Shown here: positions 45,645 through 54,694 of the stretch, in pieces | Layout: the number at the start of each line of letters is the position of its first letter | Numbering within the stretch: the stretch's first letter is position 1 | Assembly (NCBI RefSeq): GCF_014189535.1 | Contig: NZ_CP050304.1 | Coordinates: 124,001-188,000, forward strand | Direction of reading: 5' to 3' | From: Rhizobium lusitanum | GTDB lineage: Bacteria; Pseudomonadota; Alphaproteobacteria; Rhizobiales; Rhizobiaceae | DNA length: 64,000 nt | Translations under genes and position numbers: made by a program | The notes under the pieces: generated by a model | Database searches by the model: none | What the model was told of the DNA's origin: nothing | The model's input: only the letters and a program-made list of their open reading frames with translations

Positions 45645-47282
45645 ATGAAATACTGCGAAACGATAAAGGGTTACCGGCGTAGTCTAGCTGAACGACGTCC
45701 TGCGAACAAATTTTCCAACGGGAGGACAGATCATCGCTTTCGCCGGCAGGTGCTTGTTTCTTTCGGAATTGTGCTCGGTGTACTTGTGGCAGGTGTGCAC
45801 CCCGCCGCGGCAACAGACCCTTCGGAACCGCTACCACACATCGAGAAATTGGCCAGGCCATCCTTAAAGGACAAGAAGGACGCGCAAAAGGACAAAAAGG
45901 ACGTTCATTCCGAGAGTATCTCAAACAGGCAGCCGATGGACTCCGCCGCGCGCGCCCAGGCCCTGGATAAGGTATATGGCTATAAGGGATGGAATATCAT
46001 ATTTCCATCTTTCGCCGACAGCCTGACTCAAGACGATGGTTACTGGCGAACTAGGCTGGCATCATACGGCTTTGGGTTCCAGACCCAAAACTCAGCCATA
46101 TTCCAGGGCAATATTCTCAACACACCTCGGAATGTGCCCTCGGCTGGCTTTCTGCCGTGCCAGCCAGCAAACATTCGCTACAATTGCGCGGGAGGGCGTT
46201 CGTATGCCGGGCAGCAGCCCCTAGCCTACATTTCTGGCCTTGGGTTTTTGACATATGACATGAGCCAGTGGGGGATTCCTGATGGTCAGATTGCTGCCGC
46301 CGGTAGTTATCAGATCTCCACGGACCAGCAGTTCAGTCCAACCACTTTCCGTTTCCAGGGCCTGTCATGGTACCAAACACTGGCTGATAAAAAATTTGAA
46401 TTCCAAGTTGGATACTTCCCGTCCATGCCGGAATTTGCCGGAACGTTCGTTGGTGGTCTCGTAACAAGTCCGTTCGGTCCGTCTGCGTCAGTGCCAATCG
46501 TCTTGGGGCAGTCGCCAAATAGTATGGGAACTCCGAACTTCCGCGCAACATGGAACATCACTGACGAACTATATGCGCAGACAGGCATTCAGAGAAGTCT
46601 ACCGGTTAATGGGCCTACGGGGAATCCAATTTATGACGAAGTAAAGTCGAATCCTTCGGGCTTTGGCTTCACGTCTTCAGTCCCCGGAACCCGAATATTG
46701 TATACCAACGAGCTTGGCTACAAGACGCAAGCGGCGCCAGGGAATCCATTTACATGGCTTCGTACCGGTTTAATGTACAACTCGTCCACATTCAAAGATT
46801 ATAGCCGGCTCCTCGTGGATCCTACCGCGACGAAGGATGGTGCGCTCGGGTTCTACGCTCTTGGTGACTACCAGATATGGCAACAGGATCCGTCCTCACC
46901 TAACACCGCATATCGGGGGATCTATCTGGGTGGCACCTTTATGTACGGCCCGCCGGAAACAACGGCTTTTACGCAGTACTATGAGGCTCGCGCCTATTGG
47001 TTTGCACCGTTCGACAGTCGACCACGAGATATGCTCTCCATTATTTATAGCCACAATAAAGTGAGCAAGAATGTTCAGAGAGTCATAAATAACTTCTCTG
47101 AGTTCACAAATTTCTCCGCGATTGATTCTTCAAATAGCATCACAGCCTCGTATATGTTTAATATTAGGCCAGGACTATACGCGACTTTCGGCGCCGGATA
47201 TACCGACAAACCAAGTCTTCAGTACTTCAAAGGCGAAGGAAGTTCTCTAAGCTTGTTATTTAGTATCTATGCAATGCTGTAG
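45645..47282 (+). CDS. OprB-like outer-membrane porin
   Basis: A 545-residue protein with a long N-terminal region, a signal segment (about residues 33-56, ending AAATDP), a Lys/Asp-rich stretch (LKDKKDAQKDKKDVH) and a body of amphipathic beta-strands. Motifs such as GYFPSMPEFAGTFVGG and the C-terminal LSLLFSIYAML fit carbohydrate-selective OprB-type porins. It has lower GC than its neighbours and lies between two catabolic operons, so it probably admits their substrate. The N-terminal extension is longer than usual; a start further in is possible. Confidence 0.8.
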   Translation: MKYCETIKGYRRSLAERRPANKFSNGRTDHRFRRQVLVSFGIVLGVLVAGVHPAAATDPSEPLPHIEKLARPSLKDKKDAQKDKKDVHSESISNRQPMDSAARAQALDKVYGYKGWNIIFPSFADSLTQDDGYWRTRLASYGFGFQTQNSAIFQGNILNTPRNVPSAGFLPCQPANIRYNCAGGRSYAGQQPLAYISGLGFLTYDMSQWGIPDGQIAAAGSYQISTDQQFSPTTFRFQGLSWYQTLADKKFEFQVGYFPSMPEFAGTFVGGLVTSPFGPSASVPIVLGQSPNSMGTPNFRATWNITDELYAQTGIQRSLPVNGPTGNPIYDEVKSNPSGFGFTSSVPGTRILYTNELGYKTQAAPGNPFTWLRTGLMYNSSTFKDYSRLLVDPTATKDGALGFYALGDYQIWQQDPSSPNTAYRGIYLGGTFMYGPPETTAFTQYYEARAYWFAPFDSRPRDMLSIIYSHNKVSKNVQRVINNFSEFTNFSAIDSSNSITASYMFNIRPGLYATFGAGYTDKPSLQYFKGEGSSLSLLFSIYAML

Positions 47283-47426
47283 GTATGCAGCATTGATGGA
47301 GTCTCGTGCGTGACTTCCGACAAGTCATCTGCGAGGGCTTCCCCTCGATGAAAAGGAGCGTCCGGGCGGTGGCTTTCAAGATCCCGCTACGGACCGCCCA
47401 ATGCGCAATTCCATGAGGAGGACAAG

Positions 47427-48260
47427 ATGAGGCAAATACTGCATGTGAAGCCACGAAACACGAAACAGGGAGAGGATGAAACCACGATGGGTCAGCTCGA
47501 TGCTATCCTTACGCTCGCAGGCAGGAGAGCGCTTATAACCGGAGGGGCATCCGGCATGGGCCGGGCGGCATCGCTGCTGTTTGCCGCTCATGGCGCCCAC
47601 GTCATCATCGTCGATCGAAACGGTGAGGGCGCCGACGACACGGTGGCAGAGATCCGCCGGCTGGGAGGGTCTGCAGAGGCGCACAGGGTCGATTTGGTTG
47701 ACCAAAACGCTCTTGATGGATTCATCGACACATTCGTGCGTGATGACGAAGTCCTCGATATTCTGTTCAATCATGCAGGGCTCCCGGGCCCGCCCGCATT
47801 CCAATACGATGCCGAGAGTTGGTATACCTGCATGGCGATCAACGTATGGGTTCCGATGATCCTGACCAAGCGACTGTTGCCGCAACTTCGTCGCTCTAAA
47901 TCTGCTTCCATCATCTGCACGGCATCGATCGCGGGGCTTCGTGCCGTGTCTTTCCTGCCGACATATTCTGCGAGCAAGGCCGCGCTGATCCAGTTCGTGA
48001 AGTCGGCTGCGCAAATGCTCGCGGCCGAGGGCATTCGAATAAACGCGATCTGCCCAGGCGCGACCGATACTCCGGCTTTGCGACGGGATCTCAGTGACGG
48101 GACGCTCAACACGACGATTGAGGCTATTGCGGCCAGTGTGCCGATGAAGCGAATGGGTACGCCACAGGATATGGCGCACATGGCACTATTTCTCGCGTCC
48201 GATGCGTCGAGCTTCATGACGGGGGTCGCCATCCCCGTCGATGGCGGTGCTACCGCCTGA
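47427..48260 (+). CDS. Short-chain dehydrogenase/reductase 2
   Basis: NAD(P)-dependent SDR of 277 residues with TGGASGMG, NHAG in place of NNAG, the catalytic YSASK and the C-terminal MTGVAIPVDGGATA. The ATG at 47427 has a GAGGAGGA site; an internal ATG at 47487 (MGQLDAILTLAGRRALITGG) also has GAGAGG upstream and would remove the atypical first 20 residues. It is followed by lactone-opening and Baeyer-Villiger enzymes, so it may form the ketone that the monooxygenase uses. Confidence 0.92.
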   Translation: MRQILHVKPRNTKQGEDETTMGQLDAILTLAGRRALITGGASGMGRAASLLFAAHGAHVIIVDRNGEGADDTVAEIRRLGGSAEAHRVDLVDQNALDGFIDTFVRDDEVLDILFNHAGLPGPPAFQYDAESWYTCMAINVWVPMILTKRLLPQLRRSKSASIICTASIAGLRAVSFLPTYSASKAALIQFVKSAAQMLAAEGIRINAICPGATDTPALRRDLSDGTLNTTIEAIAASVPMKRMGTPQDMAHMALFLASDASSFMTGVAIPVDGGATA

Positions 48261-48336
48261 CATCGGCCTTCGCACACATTGGAGCAATTTGCTTGCTCCT
48301 GAATACGCAACGAGAACCTATCGAGAGGATGACAAC

Positions 48337-49407
48337 GTGGAAAACACTCAACTGCATCTCCCCGGCAAGCTTGGAAACCCTGATCTGGTAATCAGGGACG
48401 ACCCGCGCGCCGACCGGCGCCTCGTCGCCGCTTTGGACGCGGCTCAAATGGGCGGCGAGCCGCCGGTCTATATCGACGCAAATACGCCACTTGAGGGTAT
48501 CCTCCAGTACCTCAGTGCGGCCGAGGCAGGGTCCGTGGCATTCTTTGAAGCCTCGGTCGCTGGCATACCGCCGGTGGAGGGTGTGACGACCAGCGTCGCG
48601 AAGACGACTGGCGTGGATGGAAACGAGATCACGCTTTACATCCACCGGCCGGATAATACCGACGGTCCGATCCCGGGCGTGCTGCACCTGCATGGCGGCG
48701 GAATGTGCATTCTTGACGCCGAAGGGCCGCTCTACACCCGGTGGCGCAACGATCTAGCCACCAGGAAACTGGTGGTCATAGGAGTTGAGTTTCGCAACGC
48801 CGCCGGCAGGCTTGGTGCGCATCCTTTCCCCGCCGGACTTAACGATGTCACATCCGCGCTTCGTTGGGTGAACGAGAACAAAGGGAAGCTCGGTATCTCC
48901 AAGCTTGTCATTTCTGGTGACTCAGGTGGAGCTAACCTTGGCCTGGCGGCCACACTCAAGGCCAAGAGGGAGGGACGGCTGCCTCAGATTGATGGCGTGT
49001 ACGCCCTTTGCCCGTACATCTCCAACGCTTATGTCCAGAAGTCGCCCGCTCTGCAATCACTCTACGAAAATGACGGGCTGTACACTCCCCTTGCTGTCGT
49101 GGCCGCGACCGCGATTGCCTACGACCCCAACGCAGAGAACGCTGACAATCCGTTGGCGTGGCCCTACCACGCCAGCAAATCCGATCTCGAAGGACTGCCT
49201 CCCCATGTCGTTTCGGTAAATGAACTCGACCCATTCCGCGATGAAGGCCTTGGCTATTACCGGAAACTCCAGGCTGCCGGCGTGCAGTCAAGAGCCAGAA
49301 CGGTCAACGGCACATGTCACGCTGCCGAGATCAACTTTATGAAGGCAATCCCGGATGTGTATCACGCGACGCTCGGTGACATTGCCGGTTTTGCGTATTC
49401 GCTTTGA
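48337..49407 (+). CDS. Alpha/beta-hydrolase of the hormone-sensitive lipase family, probable lactone hydrolase
   Basis: A 356-residue esterase with the HSL-family oxyanion motif HLHGGGMC, the nucleophile elbow GDSGGAN, the acid ELDPFRDEG and the base histidine in NGTCHAAE. I start it at GTG 48337 (VENTQLHLPGKLG) because GAGAGGA lies upstream; the frame continues to an ATG at 48241 that overlaps the SDR stop. It precedes and nearly overlaps the Baeyer-Villiger monooxygenase gene, so opening the lactone formed by that enzyme is the natural role, though simple ester hydrolysis is possible. Confidence 0.9.
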   Translation: MENTQLHLPGKLGNPDLVIRDDPRADRRLVAALDAAQMGGEPPVYIDANTPLEGILQYLSAAEAGSVAFFEASVAGIPPVEGVTTSVAKTTGVDGNEITLYIHRPDNTDGPIPGVLHLHGGGMCILDAEGPLYTRWRNDLATRKLVVIGVEFRNAAGRLGAHPFPAGLNDVTSALRWVNENKGKLGISKLVISGDSGGANLGLAATLKAKREGRLPQIDGVYALCPYISNAYVQKSPALQSLYENDGLYTPLAVVAATAIAYDPNAENADNPLAWPYHASKSDLEGLPPHVVSVNELDPFRDEGLGYYRKLQAAGVQSRARTVNGTCHAAEINFMKAIPDVYHATLGDIAGFAYSL

Positions 49408-49427
49408 TCGCTGAAAGGAAAAACGTC

Positions 49428-51071
49428 ATGCAAAAATCCGCCATCCAGGAAAAACCTCACCCGATCGATGTTGACATGCTGATTGTCGGGGCGGGCATCA
49501 CGGGCCTCTACCAGCTATATTGCGCGCGCCAGGCGGGCTTCAGGGCGATAGTGGTCGAGGCAGGCGATGGCATCGGGGGCACGTGGTTCTGGAACCGCTA
49601 CCCCGAGGCCAGGTTCGATTCGGAGAGCTACACATACGCCTATTTATTCTCCAAGGAGCTCTTTGAAGACTGGCGGTGGACGGAGCATTTCGCCGGGCAA
49701 CCCGAGATCGAACGCTATCTCAACCATGTCGCGGACCGGTTCGAGTTGCGTCAACATGTTCGCTTCGGTGCCAAGGTCACCTCCGCGGTGTTCGACGAGG
49801 AAACTGGCACGTACACCGTCAAGACAAGCGATGGCAGCACGCATATCACGAGGTATCTCGTCGCGGCCACGGGCGTGCTTTCGGTGCCGTTCTTCCCCGC
49901 CGTGCCCGGGCGCGATGACTTTATCGGGGAATCCTATCACACAGGGCTTTGGCCTTTTGCGCCCGTCGATTTCAAGGGCAAGCGTGTCGCTGTCGTCGGG
50001 ACCGGCTCGAGTGGCATTCAGGTCATCCCAGCAATCGCCGACGAGGTGGCCTCACTGACGGTCTACCAGCGCTCGCCCAACTGGTGCACCCCGCTTAACA
50101 ACCGGCCAATCACGATTGAAGAGCAGGAAGAGCTTCGGGCCAACTACCAGGCAATCAAGCAAAAGCTCGATACCAGCATCAGCGGCTTCCTGCACGAACC
50201 GAACGACCGTGCCTCCACCGATGACAACAAGCACGAGCGCGTTGCCTTCTTCGAAAAGCTTTGGGCTAGTCCTGGTTTCTCGAAGATGACCGCCAATTAC
50301 ACTGATTTCTTTACGAACCCCGATCTCAGGAAAGAGTTCTCAGAGTTCCTCGCCGGCAAGATTCGCAGCATCATCAAAGACCCAGCAACTGCAGACAAGC
50401 TCATCCCGAAGGATCATACATACGCCCAGAAACGCCCTCCGTACGCGACCGGATTTTATGAGGCGTTCAACAAGCCCAATGTTTCCCTTGTCTCCCTTGA
50501 TGAGACCCCGATGTTGCGCGTGACGCAAACTGGCATCGAGACGGCGGCAGGGTTGGAGGAGTTTGACATCATCGTCTGGGCGACCGGCTTCGATTTCGCT
50601 CGCGCGCTACACAGCATGGGCATTCGCGGACGCAACGGAGTCGCACTGGAAGAGGCCTGGAAGGATGGCCCGAGCACATTTCTCGGTATCCAGGCCGCCG
50701 GGTTCCCGAACCTCTTCTTTCCTGGCGGTCCACATGGTGCTGCCGCAAACAACCCCCGCTACAACGGCGATCAGATCGACTTCATCATGGAGCTTCTCCG
50801 CCACATGCGCGAACACGGCTACACCGTGGTGGAACCCACCCAGGATGCGGAGGACGAGTGGAGTAACATGATCAACAGTCTAGCCACCTACACTCCTTTT
50901 TCCCCGGAGCACAGTTACTTTTTTGGCTCCAACATTCCAGGCAAGCCACGCAAGTTCCTTCTTAACCCGGCGGGGCGAGGAATGCTCTTCCAGGTCATGG
51001 CCAAGAGCCGCGAGAGCAAGTTCAATACGTTTGCCATGTCGACTGTGACGGCTGCCGCCGTTTCCGCGTAG
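49428..51071 (+). CDS. Baeyer-Villiger monooxygenase
   Basis: Flavin-dependent ketone monooxygenase (547 residues from the ATG at 49428) of the cyclohexanone/cyclopentanone monooxygenase group. It has an N-terminal FAD motif GAGITG at residues 21-26, a second motif GTGSSG, and between them the type I fingerprint FIGESYHTGLWP at about 165-176, matching FxGxxxHxxxWP. It converts a ketone and NADPH plus oxygen to an ester or lactone. Its neighbours (SDR before, esterase before, VOC protein after) make a ketone-to-lactone-to-hydroxy-acid route likely. Confidence 0.95.
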   Translation: MQKSAIQEKPHPIDVDMLIVGAGITGLYQLYCARQAGFRAIVVEAGDGIGGTWFWNRYPEARFDSESYTYAYLFSKELFEDWRWTEHFAGQPEIERYLNHVADRFELRQHVRFGAKVTSAVFDEETGTYTVKTSDGSTHITRYLVAATGVLSVPFFPAVPGRDDFIGESYHTGLWPFAPVDFKGKRVAVVGTGSSGIQVIPAIADEVASLTVYQRSPNWCTPLNNRPITIEEQEELRANYQAIKQKLDTSISGFLHEPNDRASTDDNKHERVAFFEKLWASPGFSKMTANYTDFFTNPDLRKEFSEFLAGKIRSIIKDPATADKLIPKDHTYAQKRPPYATGFYEAFNKPNVSLVSLDETPMLRVTQTGIETAAGLEEFDIIVWATGFDFARALHSMGIRGRNGVALEEAWKDGPSTFLGIQAAGFPNLFFPGGPHGAAANNPRYNGDQIDFIMELLRHMREHGYTVVEPTQDAEDEWSNMINSLATYTPFSPEHSYFFGSNIPGKPRKFLLNPAGRGMLFQVMAKSRESKFNTFAMSTVTAAAVSA

Positions 51072-51198
51072 CGCCGGCAGGAAAGACAGGTTGGTCAGGC
51101 CAGAGAGGACAATGGACGATGATGGGAACCCATACTGCCATGCATAGTGGTGCGGTTTCCGCGTCGGCCGTTAGAACTGCGTCGATAGGAGGATGGGT

Positions 51199-52179
51199 AT
51201 GGTGATGACAACAAGAGCCAATTTGGGTGCCCGCGAATTCCGGGTAGCCAGACTATTCCACCCCACTATTCACGTACCGGACATTCCGGAAGCCGAACGA
51301 TGGTTCGAGCGCGTTTTTGGGCGCAAGAGTACGTCCCTGGAGGTGATGCTGCCATCGACTCCCGCCTACCCCACCGACTATTCGACTTTCACCGTCGTGC
51401 GGGACGTGCTGTTTGACTCCATCGATCCCAAACGGCACTTCGTATCCGGTTTTCAACGCTATCCCGCGGTGCAGGTGCCGACCCTCAAGGGGCTCGGCTG
51501 GTACGTCGACGGGATGGTCGAGTTGTACGGTGATCTTCGTCGCCATGGCATTCGTTCCATGAACCTGTCGGACGAAATCGCAGATGGTGACGATCCGCCA
51601 TTGTCGCCGGGAGGAGGCGTCGTGGTTTTCTTCACGGTGCCGGCGGACGCCGGGTTGCAGTACCAGTTTTTCCGCGAAGGAACGCCGTTTCCTATCGATC
51701 CCCGGGCGACGCCTGGTTGGATTCTCCCGCCTGTCGACGACAATGACCCCCTCGGCATCGAGCATTGCTCCCACCACACGATCCTGACAAGCCGTCCTGA
51801 GCGGGCACTCAACTTTGTCGTGGACACCCTTGGCGGGGTGGTCTTGCACCAGGGGCGCAACAACGTGCTGGGTACTACGAGCACGTTTGTCGCACTTGCC
51901 GATGGCCTGCTGGAATATGCGGTGCCCGATGTCAGGACGCTTAGGCACGCTGACCTGGAGGCACCAGAGCCAAACGATTCCTACCATTCCATCACCTGGA
52001 AGGTAAAGGATCTCGACCGCGTCGCGCATCACCTGGCGGCAGAGGGTGTGGGCATCCAGGTACGGTCCAAAGACGTGATCGTCACAGACCCAGCCACCAG
52101 CCTCGGTATTCCATGGGGATTCACAACTTCGCTCCGGCCAGGCGATCCGCGACGAGGTGGCGACAACATGCAAGCGTAG
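51199..52179 (+). CDS. VOC-superfamily protein (glyoxalase/extradiol dioxygenase fold)
   Basis: A 326-residue protein with two VOC modules: FHPTIHVPDIPEAERWFERVFG at the start and IEHCSHHTILTSRPERALNFVVDTL in the second half, each with the His that could bind metal, plus SYHSITWKVKD. The ATG at 51193 directly abuts the AGGAGG site, so the ATG at 51199 is the better start. Ring-cleaving dioxygenases, lyases and isomerases all share this fold; its step in the pathway is unknown. Confidence 0.85.
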   Translation: MVMTTRANLGAREFRVARLFHPTIHVPDIPEAERWFERVFGRKSTSLEVMLPSTPAYPTDYSTFTVVRDVLFDSIDPKRHFVSGFQRYPAVQVPTLKGLGWYVDGMVELYGDLRRHGIRSMNLSDEIADGDDPPLSPGGGVVVFFTVPADAGLQYQFFREGTPFPIDPRATPGWILPPVDDNDPLGIEHCSHHTILTSRPERALNFVVDTLGGVVLHQGRNNVLGTTSTFVALADGLLEYAVPDVRTLRHADLEAPEPNDSYHSITWKVKDLDRVAHHLAAEGVGIQVRSKDVIVTDPATSLGIPWGFTTSLRPGDPRRGGDNMQA

Positions 52180-52230
52180 GCAGAAATGCGGCGCCTAATC
52201 CGCAGGGTGGTGATCAATAGGAACCGGCGC

Positions 52231-52258
52231 AAAAATGGCTGACGTTGCTCCGTCAGCC
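52231..52258 (-). terminator. Terminator for the isochorismatase-family gene
   Basis: GGCTGACG and CGTCAGCC form an 8-base stem with a 6-base loop. Read on the minus strand it is followed by ATTTTTG, so it should terminate transcripts of the minus-strand gene ending at 52353; it may also serve the plus-strand operon ending at 52179. Confidence 0.65.
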
Positions 52259-52352
52259 CCAGCTGACGACCATCACGGGGAGAAGGGATGCTTGAGCGCT
52301 GAGATTTTCAAATGCGTATGTCTCACGAGACAACAGCAGGCCTATGAGGCGG

Positions 52353-52913
52353 CTAGTCTTCAAAAGCGCCGATGACGTCTACGGTCAAGCCGATTTCGGC
52401 GAGTATGGGAAAGACACGTTCAAGGCTGTTGTCATGGGTCTCCCGACGTAGATCGGTTATTGCATCAGATACGACGACGAGGCCGTAACCGAGGTCATAA
52501 GCCGCCCGGGCGGAGGACTCGATGCCTATACTTGTTGCAACCCCGACAAGCACCAAGCGTGTAATGCCGCGTTCCTTCAGGATGGGATCGAGTTCCGTGC
52601 CCGCAAAACCGCTCCAAGTTGTCTTCTCGATCAGGATGTCTCCGGGGACCGGATGTAATCCGGGAAGCGGCGAGAGAAAATCAACCGGCGCCTCTTGGCC
52701 TTCCGTTTTAACGCTGCCGTTTCGGCTTGGACGCGCATTTGGACGAAAGGTGACGAACACGACAGGGAGCTGATGGCGGCGAAACACCGTGACCAACTTC
52801 GAGGCGTTCTCGATCACACCGGCGATTGGATGAATGAAGGGATTCTTTGCCGTGCCCTGCTGTAGGTCGATGATAACAAGGGCGGTGTCGATCCCGATCG
52901 CGCGGAGGGTCAT
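52353..52913 (-). CDS. Isochorismatase-family hydrolase with Gly at the nucleophile position
   Basis: A 186-residue protein from the ATG at 52913 (GGAG seven bases upstream). The family Asp (LVIIDLQQG) and Lys (IEKTTWSGF) are present. The conserved GVATNxC motif reads GVATSIGIES, with glycine instead of the cysteine that nicotinamidase-like amidohydrolases use. True isochorismatases such as EntB and PhzD also have glycine there, so vinyl-ether hydrolysis is chemically possible; the real substrate is unknown. It is convergent with the catabolic operon on its left. Confidence 0.88.
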   Translation of the reverse strand: MTLRAIGIDTALVIIDLQQGTAKNPFIHPIAGVIENASKLVTVFRRHQLPVVFVTFRPNARPSRNGSVKTEGQEAPVDFLSPLPGLHPVPGDILIEKTTWSGFAGTELDPILKERGITRLVLVGVATSIGIESSARAAYDLGYGLVVVSDAITDLRRETHDNSLERVFPILAEIGLTVDVIGAFED

Positions 52914-53138
52914 TTTAAACTCCAAAATAGGATAGCTTCGAGAATTATGAATTCAGGGCGAGCCGCGACTTGGCTGCCATTGGAGGCTAACTGGTCTACC
53001 CAATTTGAGCGAGGGGTTTCTGTGGCAAACGGAGTTGGTACGCCGATCGGTATGCGGGCGCAATTCAGTCTTTGATGACGTTTGTCATTTTGTCTCCTGC
53101 AGCGGACGAATTTCTGGCGTGCACAGATGAGCATTCGG

Positions 53139-53681
53139 TTAAAGATGGCGACGTCGATCGCAGCCTCCGTCTGTTGAGCGGGTAATGATCTCGCCACGCC
53201 GGGCCTTGACACCGTGCCTTTCTACCCGCCATTGGCCCGCGCCATCGATCTTTAACCCGGCGCCTTCAACCAGAACTTGAAGGCCCCTATCTGCGATAAG
53301 CTGACGGTCACTGCCTTTGGCGGGTCGCATCCAGGCTCTTGCCCACTGGCTGAGGGTCTTGTGGTCGGGCATGGGAAGCTCCAATCCCATGAGCTTAGTC
53401 ACCAAGCCCAGCAATCCTTCACCCTTTCGGAGCGACAACCCAAACGCCATGCCGAGCGTCAAGGTGGCCTCGATGGCAAGATCCGAATAGCGCGGTTGGC
53501 CGCCGCGTGTCGTGCGTCTTGGCGAAGACCCCGCTTCATACTCCCGCCAGTTCGTCACCTTGAATTTCATCTTGCCGATGCGATAACGGCGAGCGACGTT
53601 ATGCTTATGCTGTTTTACCATTTGGTGCTGACCCGGCTGTTCTGCCCAACCGAATGAAAAGCAATCAATCTCAAGCCGCAT
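53139..53681 (-). pseudogene. IS5-family transposase remnant
   Basis: The minus-strand frame contains RRYRIGKMKFKVTNWREYEAG, then PRRTTRGGQPRYSDLAIEAT, LPMPDHKTLSQWARAW and LKIDGAGQWRVERHG, a recognisable IS5-type transposase N-terminal half. Compared with intact family members a block is missing after EYEAG, and the catalytic C-terminal half is lost after GVKARRGEII. No complete terminal inverted repeats are evident. It directly abuts the truncated permease gene on its right, so its insertion or a later deletion cut that gene. Confidence 0.8.
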
Positions 53682-53727
53682 TCAGGGTTGTGACGAAATG
53701 AAAAACTGGGTGAATTCTGAGCAGAAA

Positions 53728-54300
53728 TCAACAGAGCGCCGTCAGTACACTGCGTCCTGGCCAGTTTGTGGTTGGCTGATGATCCGATAGCATGGTGCCT
53801 ATGGGGAGCATCATGCCCGCTGCGACCGTCAAGAAAATGAAGTTAATCAACGTAGCATAGGAGGCAAGCTTCTCGAACTTCAGAACCAGTTTGTAGCCGA
53901 CGATTGCCACCACCATTGCAACGACGCCGAGGACACTCTGAAACAGTGTCCCTTGTTCCATTCCGGTAACATCCACCATGGCTTGCGCGCCAGTTTGAAT
54001 GAAGAAGATGGCGAAACCGAACTGTACACGGGATTGGATCATCTGGGGCAGGTCCATGCGCGGCCCCTGGGCGCCGTGAACAGCCTGAAACATTGTGCCG
54101 CATGTACTTCCCACGACGACCGCAACCAGAGCCCACACAAAATCCAGGCCATAGAGCGGGCCGACAGCTCCGGTATAAAGTGTAATCAGCGTCGCATTTA
54201 TCATGAACCACAGTTGGAATTGTGATCGAAGATTGCCGTGTCGTTCAGCTTCCGGAACGAAGTCGAAGGAGCGCGCTTCGACAAGATCTTGGTTTTCCAT
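53728..54300 (-). pseudogene. NCS1-family nucleobase permease, 3'-truncated
   Basis: The 190-residue product starts MENQDLVEARSFDFVPEAERHG and continues with the NCS1/cytosine-permease pattern: QFQLWFMINATLITLYTGAVGPLYGL, GPRMDLPQMIQSRVQFG and six or so hydrophobic segments in place. Family members are about 450-500 residues, so more than half is missing. The frame ends at 53728, 47 bases from the transposase remnant. The gene was probably for uptake of a purine, pyrimidine or similar compound. Confidence 0.8.
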
Positions 54301-54694
54301 TTCCCCCCTTGTGGATGCCGAATCCGGACATCAAAAATTGAATTCGTGATTGGTCATCGATGTGACGCCGGGGAGAGTAGGGCTCGTTTTCTGTCTGTGC
54401 TCGTCTTTGCTTGCCGTATCCTTGTCACAGGTGGCCATTTTTGGCCCACGGGGATCGTGCACGGGCGCGCACCATACGTGCTGCTGGCTCAGTGCGCAGT
54501 GCAGTCTCATGTCGTCCCGTTCTGCGACGGCTGGCCAATTGAATGGACTGCCCCGGACCATTTGATGGACGGAGCGTGATTGGCAACTTCGAGCAAACGA
54601 TTGGCACGGAGAGACCAGCACCGGGCGAGGAAAGCGCTTAGTCAGATGCTAAAGCTTGGTCACATCGAACATACCGTCATTAGGAGAACCCTTC
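54301..54694. other. Gap upstream of the CUT1 sugar importer
   Basis: In 394 bases between the truncated permease and the sugar-binding protein I see no gene; the frames of 60-126 codons here have no ribosome site or family-like sequence. The importer promoter should lie near the right end, but no strong boxes are visible. Confidence 0.5.
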
